Below, one piece after another: positions 55,770 to 63,906 of a stretch of DNA of 64,000 nucleotides. The number at the start of each line of letters is the position of its first letter. Positions within the stretch are counted from its first letter, which is position 1. Source of the DNA: Flavobacterium azizsancarii (GTDB lineage Bacteria > Bacteroidota > Bacteroidia > Flavobacteriales > Flavobacteriaceae); contig NZ_JAMZNK010000016.1 in assembly GCF_027980145.1 (NCBI RefSeq), forward strand, positions 60,631-124,630, read 5' to 3'. Position numbers and translations under genes: made by a program. Below the pieces are notes generated by a model. It was not told the DNA's origin. It worked only from the letters and a program-made list of their open reading frames with translations, and did not search any database.

Positions 55770-56866
55770 TATATAAGGGGTACTTTTACAGTGAAAGTTT
55801 GATCGTTCTCTTCTACTGATACTTTCCTGTCACTTAATAAAGCATAGCGACTGATAATGTTTTTGAGTCCAATTCCTGTAGAAGGTGCTTTTTTTATACG
55901 TGGCAAAAGGTTATTAGATATTACTAACTCATCATTCTCATTAGAAAAGACATGAATAATCAACGGATTTTCTTCTTCTGTGCGGTTATGTTTTAAAGCA
56001 TTTTCGATAAAAAGCTGAAGTGTAATAGGAGGGATCGACATATTAAGTTTCGATTTATCAATATCAATCAGGAAAGTACATCCGTCACCAATTCGGTTTT
56101 TTATTAGAAAGAGATATGCATCCAGAAATTGGAGTTCTTCGTGTAGTTGTACCAGTTGTTTTTTTGAATTTACCAATAGATAACGGTATACTTTTGCGAA
56201 GTTTTCTGTAAAATCATATCCTAATTGTTGGTCTTTTAGGATCAATTCAGAAAGGACACTCAGATTATTGAAAACAAAATGAGGATCAAGCTGTAATTTA
56301 AGGGATTGCAATTCAATTTCGGCGGCTAACTGCTTATTTTCGGCAGCATTTACTTTGTATTCAGCAGCTTTTATGGTGGCATTTTTCCAGTTTCTTAATA
56401 AAAAATCACCTGTATTCAAGGCACTTATCATCAAGGACCAAAGGATGATCGAAATCATTGTATATAAGGCTTGTCGAAGCCCTACGTTCGCATGTGGTGT
56501 GACTGAAGGTTTTCCTAATAGATAATATATTACAGCCAGACTAATAATAATAAATAAGGCACCTAAGATTTGAAAAATTATTTGAATCAATAAACGTCTT
56601 AGAGGATGTATCATCCATGATATTTTTTTTTCCAGGATTCTGTCGATAAAAAGACTTAACATCAATATGGTGACACAAAAAAAGAGATTCGCCAATATAT
56701 CTATAATGATATTTTGATGTGGCATATTTATGTAAGCATTCCAGTATGAAGAAGGATATATGATAAATATACTGGCATAAGAGCCTATAAAGACAAACGT
56801 AATTAATAATAGCGTTTTTAGTTTACTCTTTTTTACCTGAACAGTTATTTCTTCGGGATGATTCAC
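55769..56866 (-). CDS. LytS-like sensor histidine kinase (His_kinase family), 365 aa
   Basis: Membrane sensor with four N-terminal TM helices (about 15-35, 48-68, 83-115, 125-150) and a short coiled linker. The phosphorylated His196 is in QLDPHFVFNNLSVLSELI, the LytS/YehU signature; the ATPase part has LQLFIENALKHN (N-box) and GIGLKNIISRYALL (G-box). The ligand of the TM sensor is unknown. Partner is the LytTR regulator directly downstream; targets cannot be identified from this window, though the divergent gene at 57170 is an obvious candidate. Confidence 0.92.
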   Translation of the reverse strand: MNHPEEITVQVKKSKLKTLLLITFVFIGSYASIFIIYPSSYWNAYINMPHQNIIIDILANLFFCVTILMLSLFIDRILEKKISWMIHPLRRLLIQIIFQILGALFIIISLAVIYYLLGKPSVTPHANVGLRQALYTMISIILWSLMISALNTGDFLLRNWKNATIKAAEYKVNAAENKQLAAEIELQSLKLQLDPHFVFNNLSVLSELILKDQQLGYDFTENFAKVYRYLLVNSKKQLVQLHEELQFLDAYLFLIKNRIGDGCTFLIDIDKSKLNMSIPPITLQLFIENALKHNRTEEENPLIIHVFSNENDELVISNNLLPRIKKAPSTGIGLKNIISRYALLSDRKVSVEENDQTFTVKVPLI

Positions 56867-57169
56867 AAGATTTGTTTTTTATTGGATACCAAATATTGGT
56901 TCTATTTCTTTTTGAGGGTACAAATAAAAGAATTTTGAAGCAGTTTTAATTAAAATTGGGTAAGTTTTATAAAATCTAATTTTTATTTATTTCTATGTTA
57001 ACGTGCTATTTATAAGGGGTTTTAGTAAAAACAGCCAATGCAAATTCAGTTCAATACCTCAAATTGACAATTCACCATACAGATTCGTCGCTTCACTGAA
57101 TAATTTCTCTGCAAAAGAGATGTTAACAATAATTTTGCGCCATAATAATAACAAATACTATATCTAAAA
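56867..57169. other. Divergent gap between kinase gene and secreted-protein gene
   Basis: 303 bp with no gene. A possible -7 box TAATTTTG lies at 57130-57137 for the rightward gene. A LytTR target would be expected as a direct repeat here; I cannot pick one with confidence. Confidence 0.35.
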
Positions 57170-57925
57170 ATGGAAAAAACAAAAGTAATGGCACGGACAG
57201 ATTTTAATAATTCGAAAACAAATAATGAAGCACAGAATAGAACAAATACATTGATTCTTTTCTTTTTGGTGCTATTTACAGCTACTGTTTCTGCACAGAA
57301 ATCGAAGGTAATGGATGCTTTTTTTAAATACGGAATCGATTCTGGTATTCTTAATCCTGAAAAAACTAAAAGACCGGATAACTATGCATTCGATTTTAAG
57401 CAAACTATAATAACCAGCGCAAGTGAGGCGGTTACAATTGCTAAATTCGACCCTGCTAATTCAGGAGCAGAACGCTGGACGGTTGTTTCAGTAGACGGAA
57501 AAAATCCTTCTAAGTCTGCCGTAAATACCTTTAGAAAGAACCAGAGCAAAGAGTCTCCAGCTTTGAAGGCAGAGGATGCAAGTTTTAGAATAGAAAAGGA
57601 GACTGCAGATCAACTTGTTATTAGTTACAAACTCGATCCTTCGTCACTTAATAAGGAAAATGGTTTTATAAAAGATTGCCGATTTTATATGACAATTAAT
57701 GTTAAATCTAAAAAAATGGATCAAATACAAACGCTTAACGAGAAACCGGTAAAAGTGGCTATTCTTACCGCTGATAAGTTTGATCTTGTTGTAAAATACA
57801 AATGGGATGATCAGGCAAAACAATACCTTCCTGTGCATGAAAAACTTACAATGGAAGCTAAATTTATTGGGCAGGCTGCCAATGTAGAAACGATTACTGA
57901 ATATTCTAATTATACTAAAAAATAA
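57170..57925 (+). CDS. Secreted or membrane-anchored hypothetical protein, 251 aa
   Basis: A hydrophilic 26-residue leader precedes a hydrophobic segment (TLILFFLVLFTATVSAQ, about 28-44), so either the signal peptide is long or the true start is internal; no other ATG lies closer than MARTD at residue 7. The mature part is about 205 residues of mixed charge with RWTVVSVDGKNPSKSAVNTFRKNQSKESPAL and a C-terminal beta-rich part. No recognised family. It stands 88 bp before a small outer-membrane barrel gene and may be cotranscribed with it. Confidence 0.6.
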   Translation: MEKTKVMARTDFNNSKTNNEAQNRTNTLILFFLVLFTATVSAQKSKVMDAFFKYGIDSGILNPEKTKRPDNYAFDFKQTIITSASEAVTIAKFDPANSGAERWTVVSVDGKNPSKSAVNTFRKNQSKESPALKAEDASFRIEKETADQLVISYKLDPSSLNKENGFIKDCRFYMTINVKSKKMDQIQTLNEKPVKVAILTADKFDLVVKYKWDDQAKQYLPVHEKLTMEAKFIGQAANVETITEYSNYTKK

Positions 57926-58013
57926 TCACTGACTTCTTGCAAAGTAGTGGGTTACTAAAACCCGCTGTTTGCATAAAAAAAGAATATTTAGTTTAAAATT
58001 AAAAATTAAAAAC

Positions 58014-58580
58014 ATGAAAAAAATAATTGTTATAGCAGCGCTATGTATGTCTGTGTTTGGTTATAGTCAGGTACATATTGGGGCAAAAGCAGGGGTTAAT
58101 ATGAATAAACTTGATGGTGAAAATTTTAATAGTAATTTCGAATTGGGTTATCAGTTGGGTGGTTTCGCATATGTGAACTTTAGTGATTTTTTAGGTGTTC
58201 AGGGAGAAGTGTTGTTCAATCAGACTAATACTAAAATTGCTGACAGCTATAAAGATATTTTTGATAATGCTTTCAAAAAAAATAAAACCCTGAATTATGT
58301 AAGTGTGCCAGTATTGCTTCGTTTGAACAGTGAGGGATTGATTACAGTTGTTGCAGGGCCGCAGTTCAGTTTTTTAACCAGTGGAAACCAGAGTGTTCTT
58401 GAGAATGGTAAAAAATTGTTCAAAAAGACTGATTTTGCTTTTGTGGCTGGTACCGAAGTTAATTTAAGACCGGTGACACTTTATGCGAGATATGTTTGGG
58501 GATTCTCTGATGTGACTGATTTTGGATCGAAGGCTAACAGTCATCAAATTCAGGCAGGACTAGGTCTTCGTTTGTTTTAG
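58014..58580 (+). CDS. Small outer membrane beta-barrel protein (OmpA/PorT-like fold), 188 aa
   Basis: Eight-stranded barrel family common in Bacteroidota. The ATG at 58014 gives a clean signal peptide (KKIIVIAALCMSVFGYSQ); the frame is open upstream to 57969. Barrel hallmarks: HIGAKAGVNMNKLDGENF, LGYQLGGFAYVNFSDFLGVQGEVLFNQTNTK, LNYVSVPVLLRLN, and LYARYVWGFSDV ... HQIQAGLGLRLF. No clear ligand. Follows the 251-aa secreted protein. Confidence 0.85.
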   Translation: MKKIIVIAALCMSVFGYSQVHIGAKAGVNMNKLDGENFNSNFELGYQLGGFAYVNFSDFLGVQGEVLFNQTNTKIADSYKDIFDNAFKKNKTLNYVSVPVLLRLNSEGLITVVAGPQFSFLTSGNQSVLENGKKLFKKTDFAFVAGTEVNLRPVTLYARYVWGFSDVTDFGSKANSHQIQAGLGLRLF

Positions 58581-58588
58581 TAGCGGTA

Positions 58589-58738
58589 ATGAACAGCTGT
58601 AAAATAATAAAAGGATTGCTTATTACCCTGGTGATCCTGATTTTATCTCTGTGTATGCTGATTGGCAGAGGACTTCATTTTGTTCTGAAAATGAGAACGA
58701 CATTAAACGAGAATATAACTTGTCTGGTTTTATACTAA
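58589..58738 (+). CDS. Small single-span membrane protein, 49 aa
   Basis: Nine bases after the barrel gene. ATG 58589 to TAA 58736-58738, starting MNSCKIIKGLLITLVILIL and continuing SLCMLIGRGLHFVL: one strong TM helix (about residues 8-27) with positive charges before it, then a short polar tail. Followed by a terminator, so it would be last in the operon. Possibly a degraded barrel-region fragment or a true micro-protein. Confidence 0.4.
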   Translation: MNSCKIIKGLLITLVILILSLCMLIGRGLHFVLKMRTTLNENITCLVLY

Positions 58739-58790
58739 GAATGATACTTTAATAGTGTAATGTTTTGGATTTTTTATAAGTTGCCAAAAA

Positions 58791-58830
58791 GCAAAACCTC
58801 CGGAATCTTTTGATACCGGAGGTTTTCTCA
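58791..58830. terminator. Bidirectional terminator
   Basis: Stem AAACCTCCGG/CCGGAGGTTT with loop and T tract, between the mini membrane protein gene and the convergent map gene. Confidence 0.9.
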
Positions 58831-58862
58831 TTCTTAAAAGTAAGCGTTTTTATATCATTTGC

Positions 58863-59627
58863 TTAATTCCATATTTCATTCATTTCTGTTAATATGATGG
58901 GTTTGCCATCAGTAACAACAATAGTATGCTCATGTTGCGCCATATAACCACCCTTGTTACCCACCATTGTCCAGCCGTCTTGCAAGGTTTCTGCAATTGT
59001 AGAAGTAGTTGAAATAAAGGTTTCAATCGCTACTACAGAGTTCTTTTTGAATCTTGTCTGATTGAATTTATCTCTGTAATTCGCTATTTCATGTGGTGCT
59101 TCGTGAAGACTTTTTCCAATACCGTGACCTGTTAAGTTTTTAATGACTTTGTAACCTCTTTTTTTAGCTTCGGTTTCAATTAGATAACCAATGTCAGAAA
59201 TACGAACACCGCCTTTAATATTATGTATTGCTTTATGCAAAATTTGTTTCGAAGCCTCAATAAGTTTTTGGTGTTGGTTCACATCAGTTCCAATAACAAA
59301 TGATCCGCCGTTGTCTGACCAAAATCCATCCAGCTCTGCCGAAACGTCAATATTAATTAAATCACCTTCTTTTAGTATTCTTTTGTCTGATGGTATGCCG
59401 TGACAAAATTCATTATTGACACTTATGCAAGTCCATCCCGGAAAACCATAAGTTAAATAAGGAGCCGATTTTGCGCCTAAATCATTCAGGATTTGTCCGC
59501 CAAAGTCGTCTAATTCCTTTGTGGTCATACCAGCCTTGGCAAAGTTTCTCATTTCTTTTAAAGTAAAGGCAACAGCTTCGCTAGCCTTTTTCATTCCAAT
59601 TAATTCGGATTCAGTTGTGATAGACAT
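58863..59627 (-). CDS. map: Type I methionine aminopeptidase, 254 aa
   Basis: Removes N-terminal Met from nascent proteins. Pita-bread fold with metal ligands visible: NEFCHGIPSDKRILKEGDLINIDVSAELDGFWSDNGGSF (His and two Asp), TGHGIGKSLHEAPHEIANY (His), and AIETFISTTST (Glu) and EHTIVV (His/Glu). No N-terminal SH3 or zinc-finger extension. Full length. A second map copy probably exists elsewhere in such genomes; this one is not near ribosomal protein genes, which is unusual for the housekeeping copy. Confidence 0.93.
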   Translation of the reverse strand: MSITTESELIGMKKASEAVAFTLKEMRNFAKAGMTTKELDDFGGQILNDLGAKSAPYLTYGFPGWTCISVNNEFCHGIPSDKRILKEGDLINIDVSAELDGFWSDNGGSFVIGTDVNQHQKLIEASKQILHKAIHNIKGGVRISDIGYLIETEAKKRGYKVIKNLTGHGIGKSLHEAPHEIANYRDKFNQTRFKKNSVVAIETFISTTSTIAETLQDGWTMVGNKGGYMAQHEHTIVVTDGKPIILTEMNEIWN

Positions 59628-59985
59628 TTTTCTTTTTTCTTTAAATTAAAGTTTTATATTTTTTAGTCTGACCGCTAACGAACTTCCCACAGCCTTATGA
59701 AGTTGCCGGAATTTGGCAACTAAGAAGTATTTAGAGTGACGGAACGAAGTTATGAAATATTTTTTTTATGGATAAACTGACTGGATATTTATTTATAAAT
59801 CTTGAAAAAACGATACCGTGATTTGATAATCAGTACTAATAAAATACGTTCAGTGAACTCAATTAGTTCTAAATGTTTCACTTAAATTTTTTAGTGTTTT
59901 TTCTTTCAAATAAAAGGGTTAACTTGCAGAAAATTAAATGCATTTATAATAATGACTATTTCAAATTTTTATTTAACTAATAATC
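59628..59985. other. Gap right of map
   Basis: Contains the map promoter (leftward) and an inverted repeat-like CTAACGAACTTCCCACAG/CTTATGAAGTTGCCGG region near 59673-59720; no gene. Nothing else identified. Confidence 0.35.
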
Positions 59986-59987
59986 AC

Positions 59988-60020
59988 TTGATGCGCCTTA
60001 TAGGCACGTTGTTATATTTG
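59988..60020 (+). promoter_or_regulatory. Promoter: -33 TTG (59988) and -7 TATATTTG (60013)
   Basis: TTG at 59988-59990, 22-bp spacer, TATATTTG at 60013-60020. A start near 60027 would give a transcript that runs into a terminator-like hairpin at 60064-60098. Confidence 0.5.
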
Positions 60021-60026
60021 CATGAC

Positions 60027-60098
60027 GATACTTTCTTAAAAAGTTCGAAAGAGTTTATTAATTAAGCCCTGTCAAAACTCTGGACAGGGATTCTTTTT
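60027..60098 (+). ncRNA. Candidate short RNA (~72 nt) ending in a terminator
   Basis: Begins just after a good promoter and ends in hairpin CCCTGTC/GACAGGG (60067-60089) plus TTCTTTTT. It contains no ORF of note; an additional small hairpin ACTTTC/GAAAG may form near 60031-60056. It may be a small RNA or a transcription attenuator in the leader of the GreA/Rnk-like gene at 60236. Confidence 0.4.
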
Positions 60099-60235
60099 AT
60101 TCAGGCAGCTCATTTATTTAATCTTCAATTTTCATTTAGGATTAGGATATCATTGAATTTACCATACACATGAGCTATAAAATGTTCAATGATGAGTTTA
60201 TATCATACCTATGAAAACGGAGCAAACAGAAAGTT

Positions 60236-60619
60236 ATGTCACAGTCACAAAATATTATTTTAACAACAGGAATATACGATTTAATTAAAGATCACGTAAG
60301 AAGAAAAAAAGTAACAGTTGAAGAAGAAGTATTATTGCTTCATGAACTTAAAAAAGCCACACAGGTACTAAGAAGAGATTTACCGGAAGATATCGTTTCT
60401 GTAAATAGAAGAGTAACTTATAAAGATTGTGCAACCAATGAAGAAAAAACAGTTGTGTTTGTAGGTCCTGAAAAAAACAAAGTAAGTAAAAACAGAATTT
60501 CTATACTTTCTGATGAAGGTATAGCGATGGTAGGATATAAAGAAGGTAATGTTGTAGAATGGCCTGCTAAAAAAGGAAATCTAAAACTGGAAATCTTAAA
60601 AGTAGAAGAAGTTGCATAA
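60236..60619 (+). CDS. GreA/GreB C-terminal-domain / Rnk-like factor, 127 aa
   Basis: Short member of the GreA/GreB elongation-factor superfamily: helical start (about 1-45, LTTGIYDLIKDHVRRKKVTVEEEVLLLHELKKA) and FKBP-like C-terminal domain with VSVNRRVTYKDCATNEEKTVVFVGPEKNKVSKNRISILSDEGIAMVGYKEGNVVEW. At 127 residues it lacks the full coiled-coil that reaches the RNAP active site, like Rnk, so it probably binds RNA polymerase and competes with Gre factors rather than stimulating cleavage. Stands alone, ended by a strong terminator. Confidence 0.8.
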   Translation: MSQSQNIILTTGIYDLIKDHVRRKKVTVEEEVLLLHELKKATQVLRRDLPEDIVSVNRRVTYKDCATNEEKTVVFVGPEKNKVSKNRISILSDEGIAMVGYKEGNVVEWPAKKGNLKLEILKVEEVA

Positions 60620-60631
60620 CGAGCTTCTTTA

Positions 60632-60690
60632 AATTATAAAAAAACATCCCATAAAGAATTTTTCTTTATGGGATGTTTTTTTATAATTTA
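60632..60690. terminator. Bidirectional terminator
   Basis: Perfect long stem AAACATCCCATAAAGAA/TTCTTTATGGGATGTTT with A and T tracts on both sides, shared by the convergent Rnk-like and ligase-like genes. Confidence 0.95.
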
Positions 60691-60700
60691 AGCGAAAGGA

Positions 60701-62242
60701 TTAATTATCACAGAAAGATCCTATTTGTTTTAAATGTCTTTCGGTCTGGTATTTATTAAAGTTGTCCCATTGTGGAGGAGAACTTGTTTTTTGTCCGTAC
60801 ATAGCATCCAGACAAACATTGTTGTCTTTGTATTTGTCATGTAATACAGCTAATATTTTAAAGAAGAATTGATCTAACATTACGATAGCTTCAAATTCAG
60901 ATTTAAGAGTACTGTAATTACTGTCTGATGGATTTAGTATTTGCAGTAACTCTAAAACTTCATTCTTTTCGTCTTCCTCTATTTCAGTTAGATAACCCAT
61001 TTTTAAAGTTTTAAAAACAAGATTATTCCAGGCTTTGCTGTCATGTCCCCATTGAACATCAGGGAGATTTAAAGAGTGCTCACAGATTAAAATAATAGAA
61101 AAAAGAACATCATTCAGGTATTCTGCCGGAAACTCATCAAAGCTTCTGAATTCAAAACCGCTTTGGTACATTTTTTCCTGGTTAAAATCAAGACCTACTT
61201 CTGATAACATTTCATATTCCATGTCAGCTTCAATCTGATCGCGCCACCAAATGTTTTCCTCTTTTTCGAATTTCAGCAATTTTCTAAATTCATCTACATT
61301 ATAGGTAAGGATCTTACCTTTTGGCATTGCTTTATTATAAGTTCCAACGCCTATGTAGCGGGACATGGCATTTCGCATTGAACCTAAAGTAAATTTTTTG
61401 TCTAAAGTGAATTTATCACTAATAACACCCATAATATCAGGGCTGCCAAGAGTAGCTATAAAAAAAGGCTCAAACCATTGCAATAAATAGATGGCATTGG
61501 CATGTGTTTTTTCAAAATCATTATAATCAACAATTCTGCTGTCTTCAGTTAGAGAAGGCAAAGTAATGTGAAAATGGTACGTTCCGTTGTTAAACAAAAC
61601 CAGGTTTTCCTGATTGGTCATAAACATGTTAAGACCATTATTGTAATCCGGAAAATTTAATTTTTCGTTTAGAACTGAAGATTCATTGATTTTATCAAGG
61701 AATAATTTTTTGGTCGCTTTTAGTTCTTTACAAGAATCAGCTATTGTTCTGTTTTCAAAATATTTGGTTACAAATTCGATAGAATCCCCATCAAAATGTA
61801 CAGAACCCATTGTTTTGTTTCTTTGGGTAATCATACTTTGAATGTTGTAGGGCTGATCCTCAAGGAAAAGTTCCATTATCGATTTTCCAAGATATTCAGG
61901 ATTTTCAAGCGGTTGTGCAGTTACTTCACCATTTTCTGTATCAATCAATGGTTTTATTGGTGATAATGTCTTGTGCTGATAGTTGATGTCCAGTTTTTCA
62001 AGTGAGTGACTGTTCATCATTCGGCTTACTTTATAGTTTTCCGTCAAGCCAAAAGCTTTTTTCAAAACAGGCGCTAAGCTTTCTGGTTTGTAACATTTTC
62101 TATAGTCAATACTGTATTTTTCAAAACCAATCTTTTCTTGTATAAATTCACCAGAGACTATTAAGGGATCTTCAAATTGTAAGTAAGTTTCGTTTTCTAA
62201 TCCTATTCCCCAATAATACTTTTTTGTCTGATTGTCTTTCAT
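60701..62242 (-). CDS. Glutamate-cysteine-ligase/amidoligase-like protein (putative), 513 aa
   Basis: Function not established. The N-terminus YYWGIGLENETYLQFE (about residues 9-24) carries the G.E.E pattern that starts the carboxylate-amine ligase fold of GCS and amidoligase proteins; DGDSIEFVTKY (151-161) and the beta strand NGTYHFHITLPS with His223 and His225 resemble the His-rich strand of that superfamily; SMRNAMSRYIGVGTY (288-302) supplies candidate phosphate-binding arginines. No signal peptide or TM segment, so it is cytoplasmic. The match is weak and rests on eye-level motifs; it could be an unrelated family. A promoter pointing into it lies near 62575, giving a ~325-nt leader, and the next gene upstream on this strand encodes a thiol-hydrolase candidate. 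Confidence 0.5.
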   Translation of the reverse strand: MKDNQTKKYYWGIGLENETYLQFEDPLIVSGEFIQEKIGFEKYSIDYRKCYKPESLAPVLKKAFGLTENYKVSRMMNSHSLEKLDINYQHKTLSPIKPLIDTENGEVTAQPLENPEYLGKSIMELFLEDQPYNIQSMITQRNKTMGSVHFDGDSIEFVTKYFENRTIADSCKELKATKKLFLDKINESSVLNEKLNFPDYNNGLNMFMTNQENLVLFNNGTYHFHITLPSLTEDSRIVDYNDFEKTHANAIYLLQWFEPFFIATLGSPDIMGVISDKFTLDKKFTLGSMRNAMSRYIGVGTYNKAMPKGKILTYNVDEFRKLLKFEKEENIWWRDQIEADMEYEMLSEVGLDFNQEKMYQSGFEFRSFDEFPAEYLNDVLFSIILICEHSLNLPDVQWGHDSKAWNNLVFKTLKMGYLTEIEEDEKNEVLELLQILNPSDSNYSTLKSEFEAIVMLDQFFFKILAVLHDKYKDNNVCLDAMYGQKTSSPPQWDNFNKYQTERHLKQIGSFCDN

Positions 62243-62521
62243 TTATACTAATTTTCTTTTTATGGTTTATTAAAATATTTAAAGCTTGTTTTTTATTCGG
62301 ATGTAATTCCAGTGTGTTAAAATAGGAGACAGGAAGCCTCATAACGGATTAAGCATATTTTGCCTCCATTATAAAAGTTCTTGTTTACTTTTAAAAATAT
62401 AGGAATTTATATTTTAGGAATTTTGCACTTGTATCGACTAGAAGACCAATTAAGTAGTAAAATTTTATAATGAAGTTATAAAATCACTATCGCTATTAAT
62501 CGCTTTTGCATCAATAATTTA

Positions 62522-62568
62522 AGCAAGGGAATAGCTAAATCACAACTTTTGCTATTCTTGTTTTTTCC
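62522..62568. promoter_or_regulatory. Leader hairpin of the ligase-like gene
   Basis: Hairpin CAAGGGAATAGC/GCTATTCTTG with a 15-nt loop. On the plus strand it is followed by TTTTTT (terminator-like); on the minus strand it would form at the very start of the ligase-like transcript. Confidence 0.45.
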
Positions 62569-62574
62569 AAGTTG

Positions 62575-62605
62575 CAAAAGTAATTCTTTTTTATGTTATT
62601 TCCAA
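62575..62605 (-). promoter_or_regulatory. Promoter for the ligase-like gene
   Basis: On the minus strand: TTG (complement of CAA 62603-62605), 20-bp spacer, TACTTTTG (complement of 62575-62582), a good Bacteroidota promoter match. The rest of the gap 62243-62521 shows no gene. Confidence 0.5.
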
Positions 62606-62670
62606 GTACTTAATGTATTGGAAATCAATAATAATTTTGAAGACTGAACAATCGGCGTTGTTGTTTTTAT

Positions 62671-63408
62671 TTATTCGTGGTAATAGAGCACGTAGGAGGA
62701 ATATAACTCATCATTCCACCAATCTTTTCTCACTTCTGCAAAGTAATTATAATTTAACTTTCCTGCTTGTGACTGTAGTGGATATACTACAATGTCATTT
62801 TCACGATACGCTTTATGTGTATCAGTTTCGGGAACAACAGGAACAATATGTCCGGAAAGCCCTTTTTCTTTTCTTTTGGCACAAATTATTCCAATTCCGC
62901 CATTAGCATTTACTTTATTCTGCATTTCGTCAACAGAAAACATTCTTTTCCATCCAAAACTTGCTCCCCATTCTAAAAACCAATCGTGTAGTGCGCTGGA
63001 ATAAATGCGATCAACAGTTTGTTCGAAAATAACTTCTACTTCCTGTCCCTGCAAAACTTTTTCCAGAGATTCCGGTGTCCACCAAACTGTTGGCAGATAT
63101 ACTTTAGAGAAATAGCAATAATCATAAGAGTACACATTGCAGTAGGTATCTTCTACAGTTCTTTGGTATCTCAGATTATTTTCAACATCCAATTTATCAA
63201 TAAGTCGCCCAATGCTTTCTTTTTTACTCGCAACATTTGTCAAATCCCTAAAAGGAATACTGGAATCCATAAGAGGTTTTTCTTTCATTTCCATAGAATC
63301 CAAACGGGATTCGGGATCCGGTAATAAATCTACTTTCGTTATTTGACTATTCGGTATTGGATTATCTTCCAGAGGTAACGATGCTACTGATAGGGTATGT
63401 TTTTCCAT
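62671..63408 (-). CDS. NlpC/P60- or CHAP-like thiol hydrolase (putative), 245 aa
   Basis: No signal peptide or TM segment. Residues 1-75 are a Pro/Ser/Asp-rich, probably unstructured arm. Residues 76-245 resemble a papain-fold hydrolase: DTYCNVYSYDYCYFSKVYLP with candidate nucleophile Cys90 at the start of a helix, LHDWFLEWGASFGWKRM, then GLSGHIVPVVPE with candidate His187 and a following Glu194 as third residue, and VYPLQSQAGKLNYNYF near the end, a phrase typical of peptidoglycan-type NlpC/P60-like proteins. Assignment is by motif pattern only. Lacking an export signal, it would act in the cytoplasm or leave by another route. It is on the same strand as, and 428 bp upstream of, the ligase-like gene. 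Confidence 0.5.
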   Translation of the reverse strand: MEKHTLSVASLPLEDNPIPNSQITKVDLLPDPESRLDSMEMKEKPLMDSSIPFRDLTNVASKKESIGRLIDKLDVENNLRYQRTVEDTYCNVYSYDYCYFSKVYLPTVWWTPESLEKVLQGQEVEVIFEQTVDRIYSSALHDWFLEWGASFGWKRMFSVDEMQNKVNANGGIGIICAKRKEKGLSGHIVPVVPETDTHKAYRENDIVVYPLQSQAGKLNYNYFAEVRKDWWNDELYSSYVLYYHE

Positions 63409-63640
63409 TTTGACTGCTTAAAATTAATTGGCCTAACGCTATAGTAACTGATTATTCGTACAACGTAATTCTATTAACCAAAACGTAAATATATTTTAAA
63501 CTTTCGAAAGAGCTATAGAAAAAGAGAAAATTTAGAGAAAATTTACAATTAGTTGCGTTGTTAATTGATCATGTTTAGTCGTTGTAGGCAATGTTATTGA
63601 ATTAAAAAATAACTAATAGGGAGAAAAAAAACACAAAGAT
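63409..63640. other. Gap upstream of the thiol-hydrolase gene
   Basis: AT-rich; must hold the promoter of the leftward gene. No clear TAnnTTTG on the minus strand and no ORF. Confidence 0.35.
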
Positions 63641-63644
63641 TATC

Positions 63645-63906
63645 CTCTCGACGAAGAGATCTTCGTAAGAGAATTTAATCTTTGTTGAGTTTCGCGTGTG
63701 ATCTCTCCCTCTGGTCGAGATGACAAGATTGCGGCGACTTATTGAAGCGTAAATCTTTGTCAAAGTTTTGAACTTTGACAAAGATGATCATACCACATAA
63801 AGTGGCTCGGCAACAGTGCGTTTCCCCCGCGTGTGATCTCTCCCTTTGGTCGAGATGACAAGATTGCGGTGAGTTATTGGAGCGGAAATCTTTGTCAAAG
63901 TTCAAA
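63645..63906. repeat. GATCTCTCC/GTCGAGATGACA elements with CTTTGTCAAAGTT palindrome
   Basis: Two related units: 63645-63730 (CTCTCGACGAAGAGATC ... GTGTGATCTCTCCCTCTGG and TCGAGATGACAAGATTGCGG) and 63829-63870 (GTGTGATCTCTCCCTTTGG, TCGAGATGACAAGATTGCGG). Between and after them are CTTTGTCAAAGTT/AACTTTGACAAAG at 63755-63783 and a half copy at 63888-63906. The minus-strand ORF at 63675-63911 is produced by these repeats. Confidence 0.85.

Noticed and set aside
53258..56866. Polysaccharide utilisation locus around the GH130 gene
   Set aside because: No SusC/SusD, sulfatase or other glycosidase adjacent; the GH130 protein has no signal peptide.
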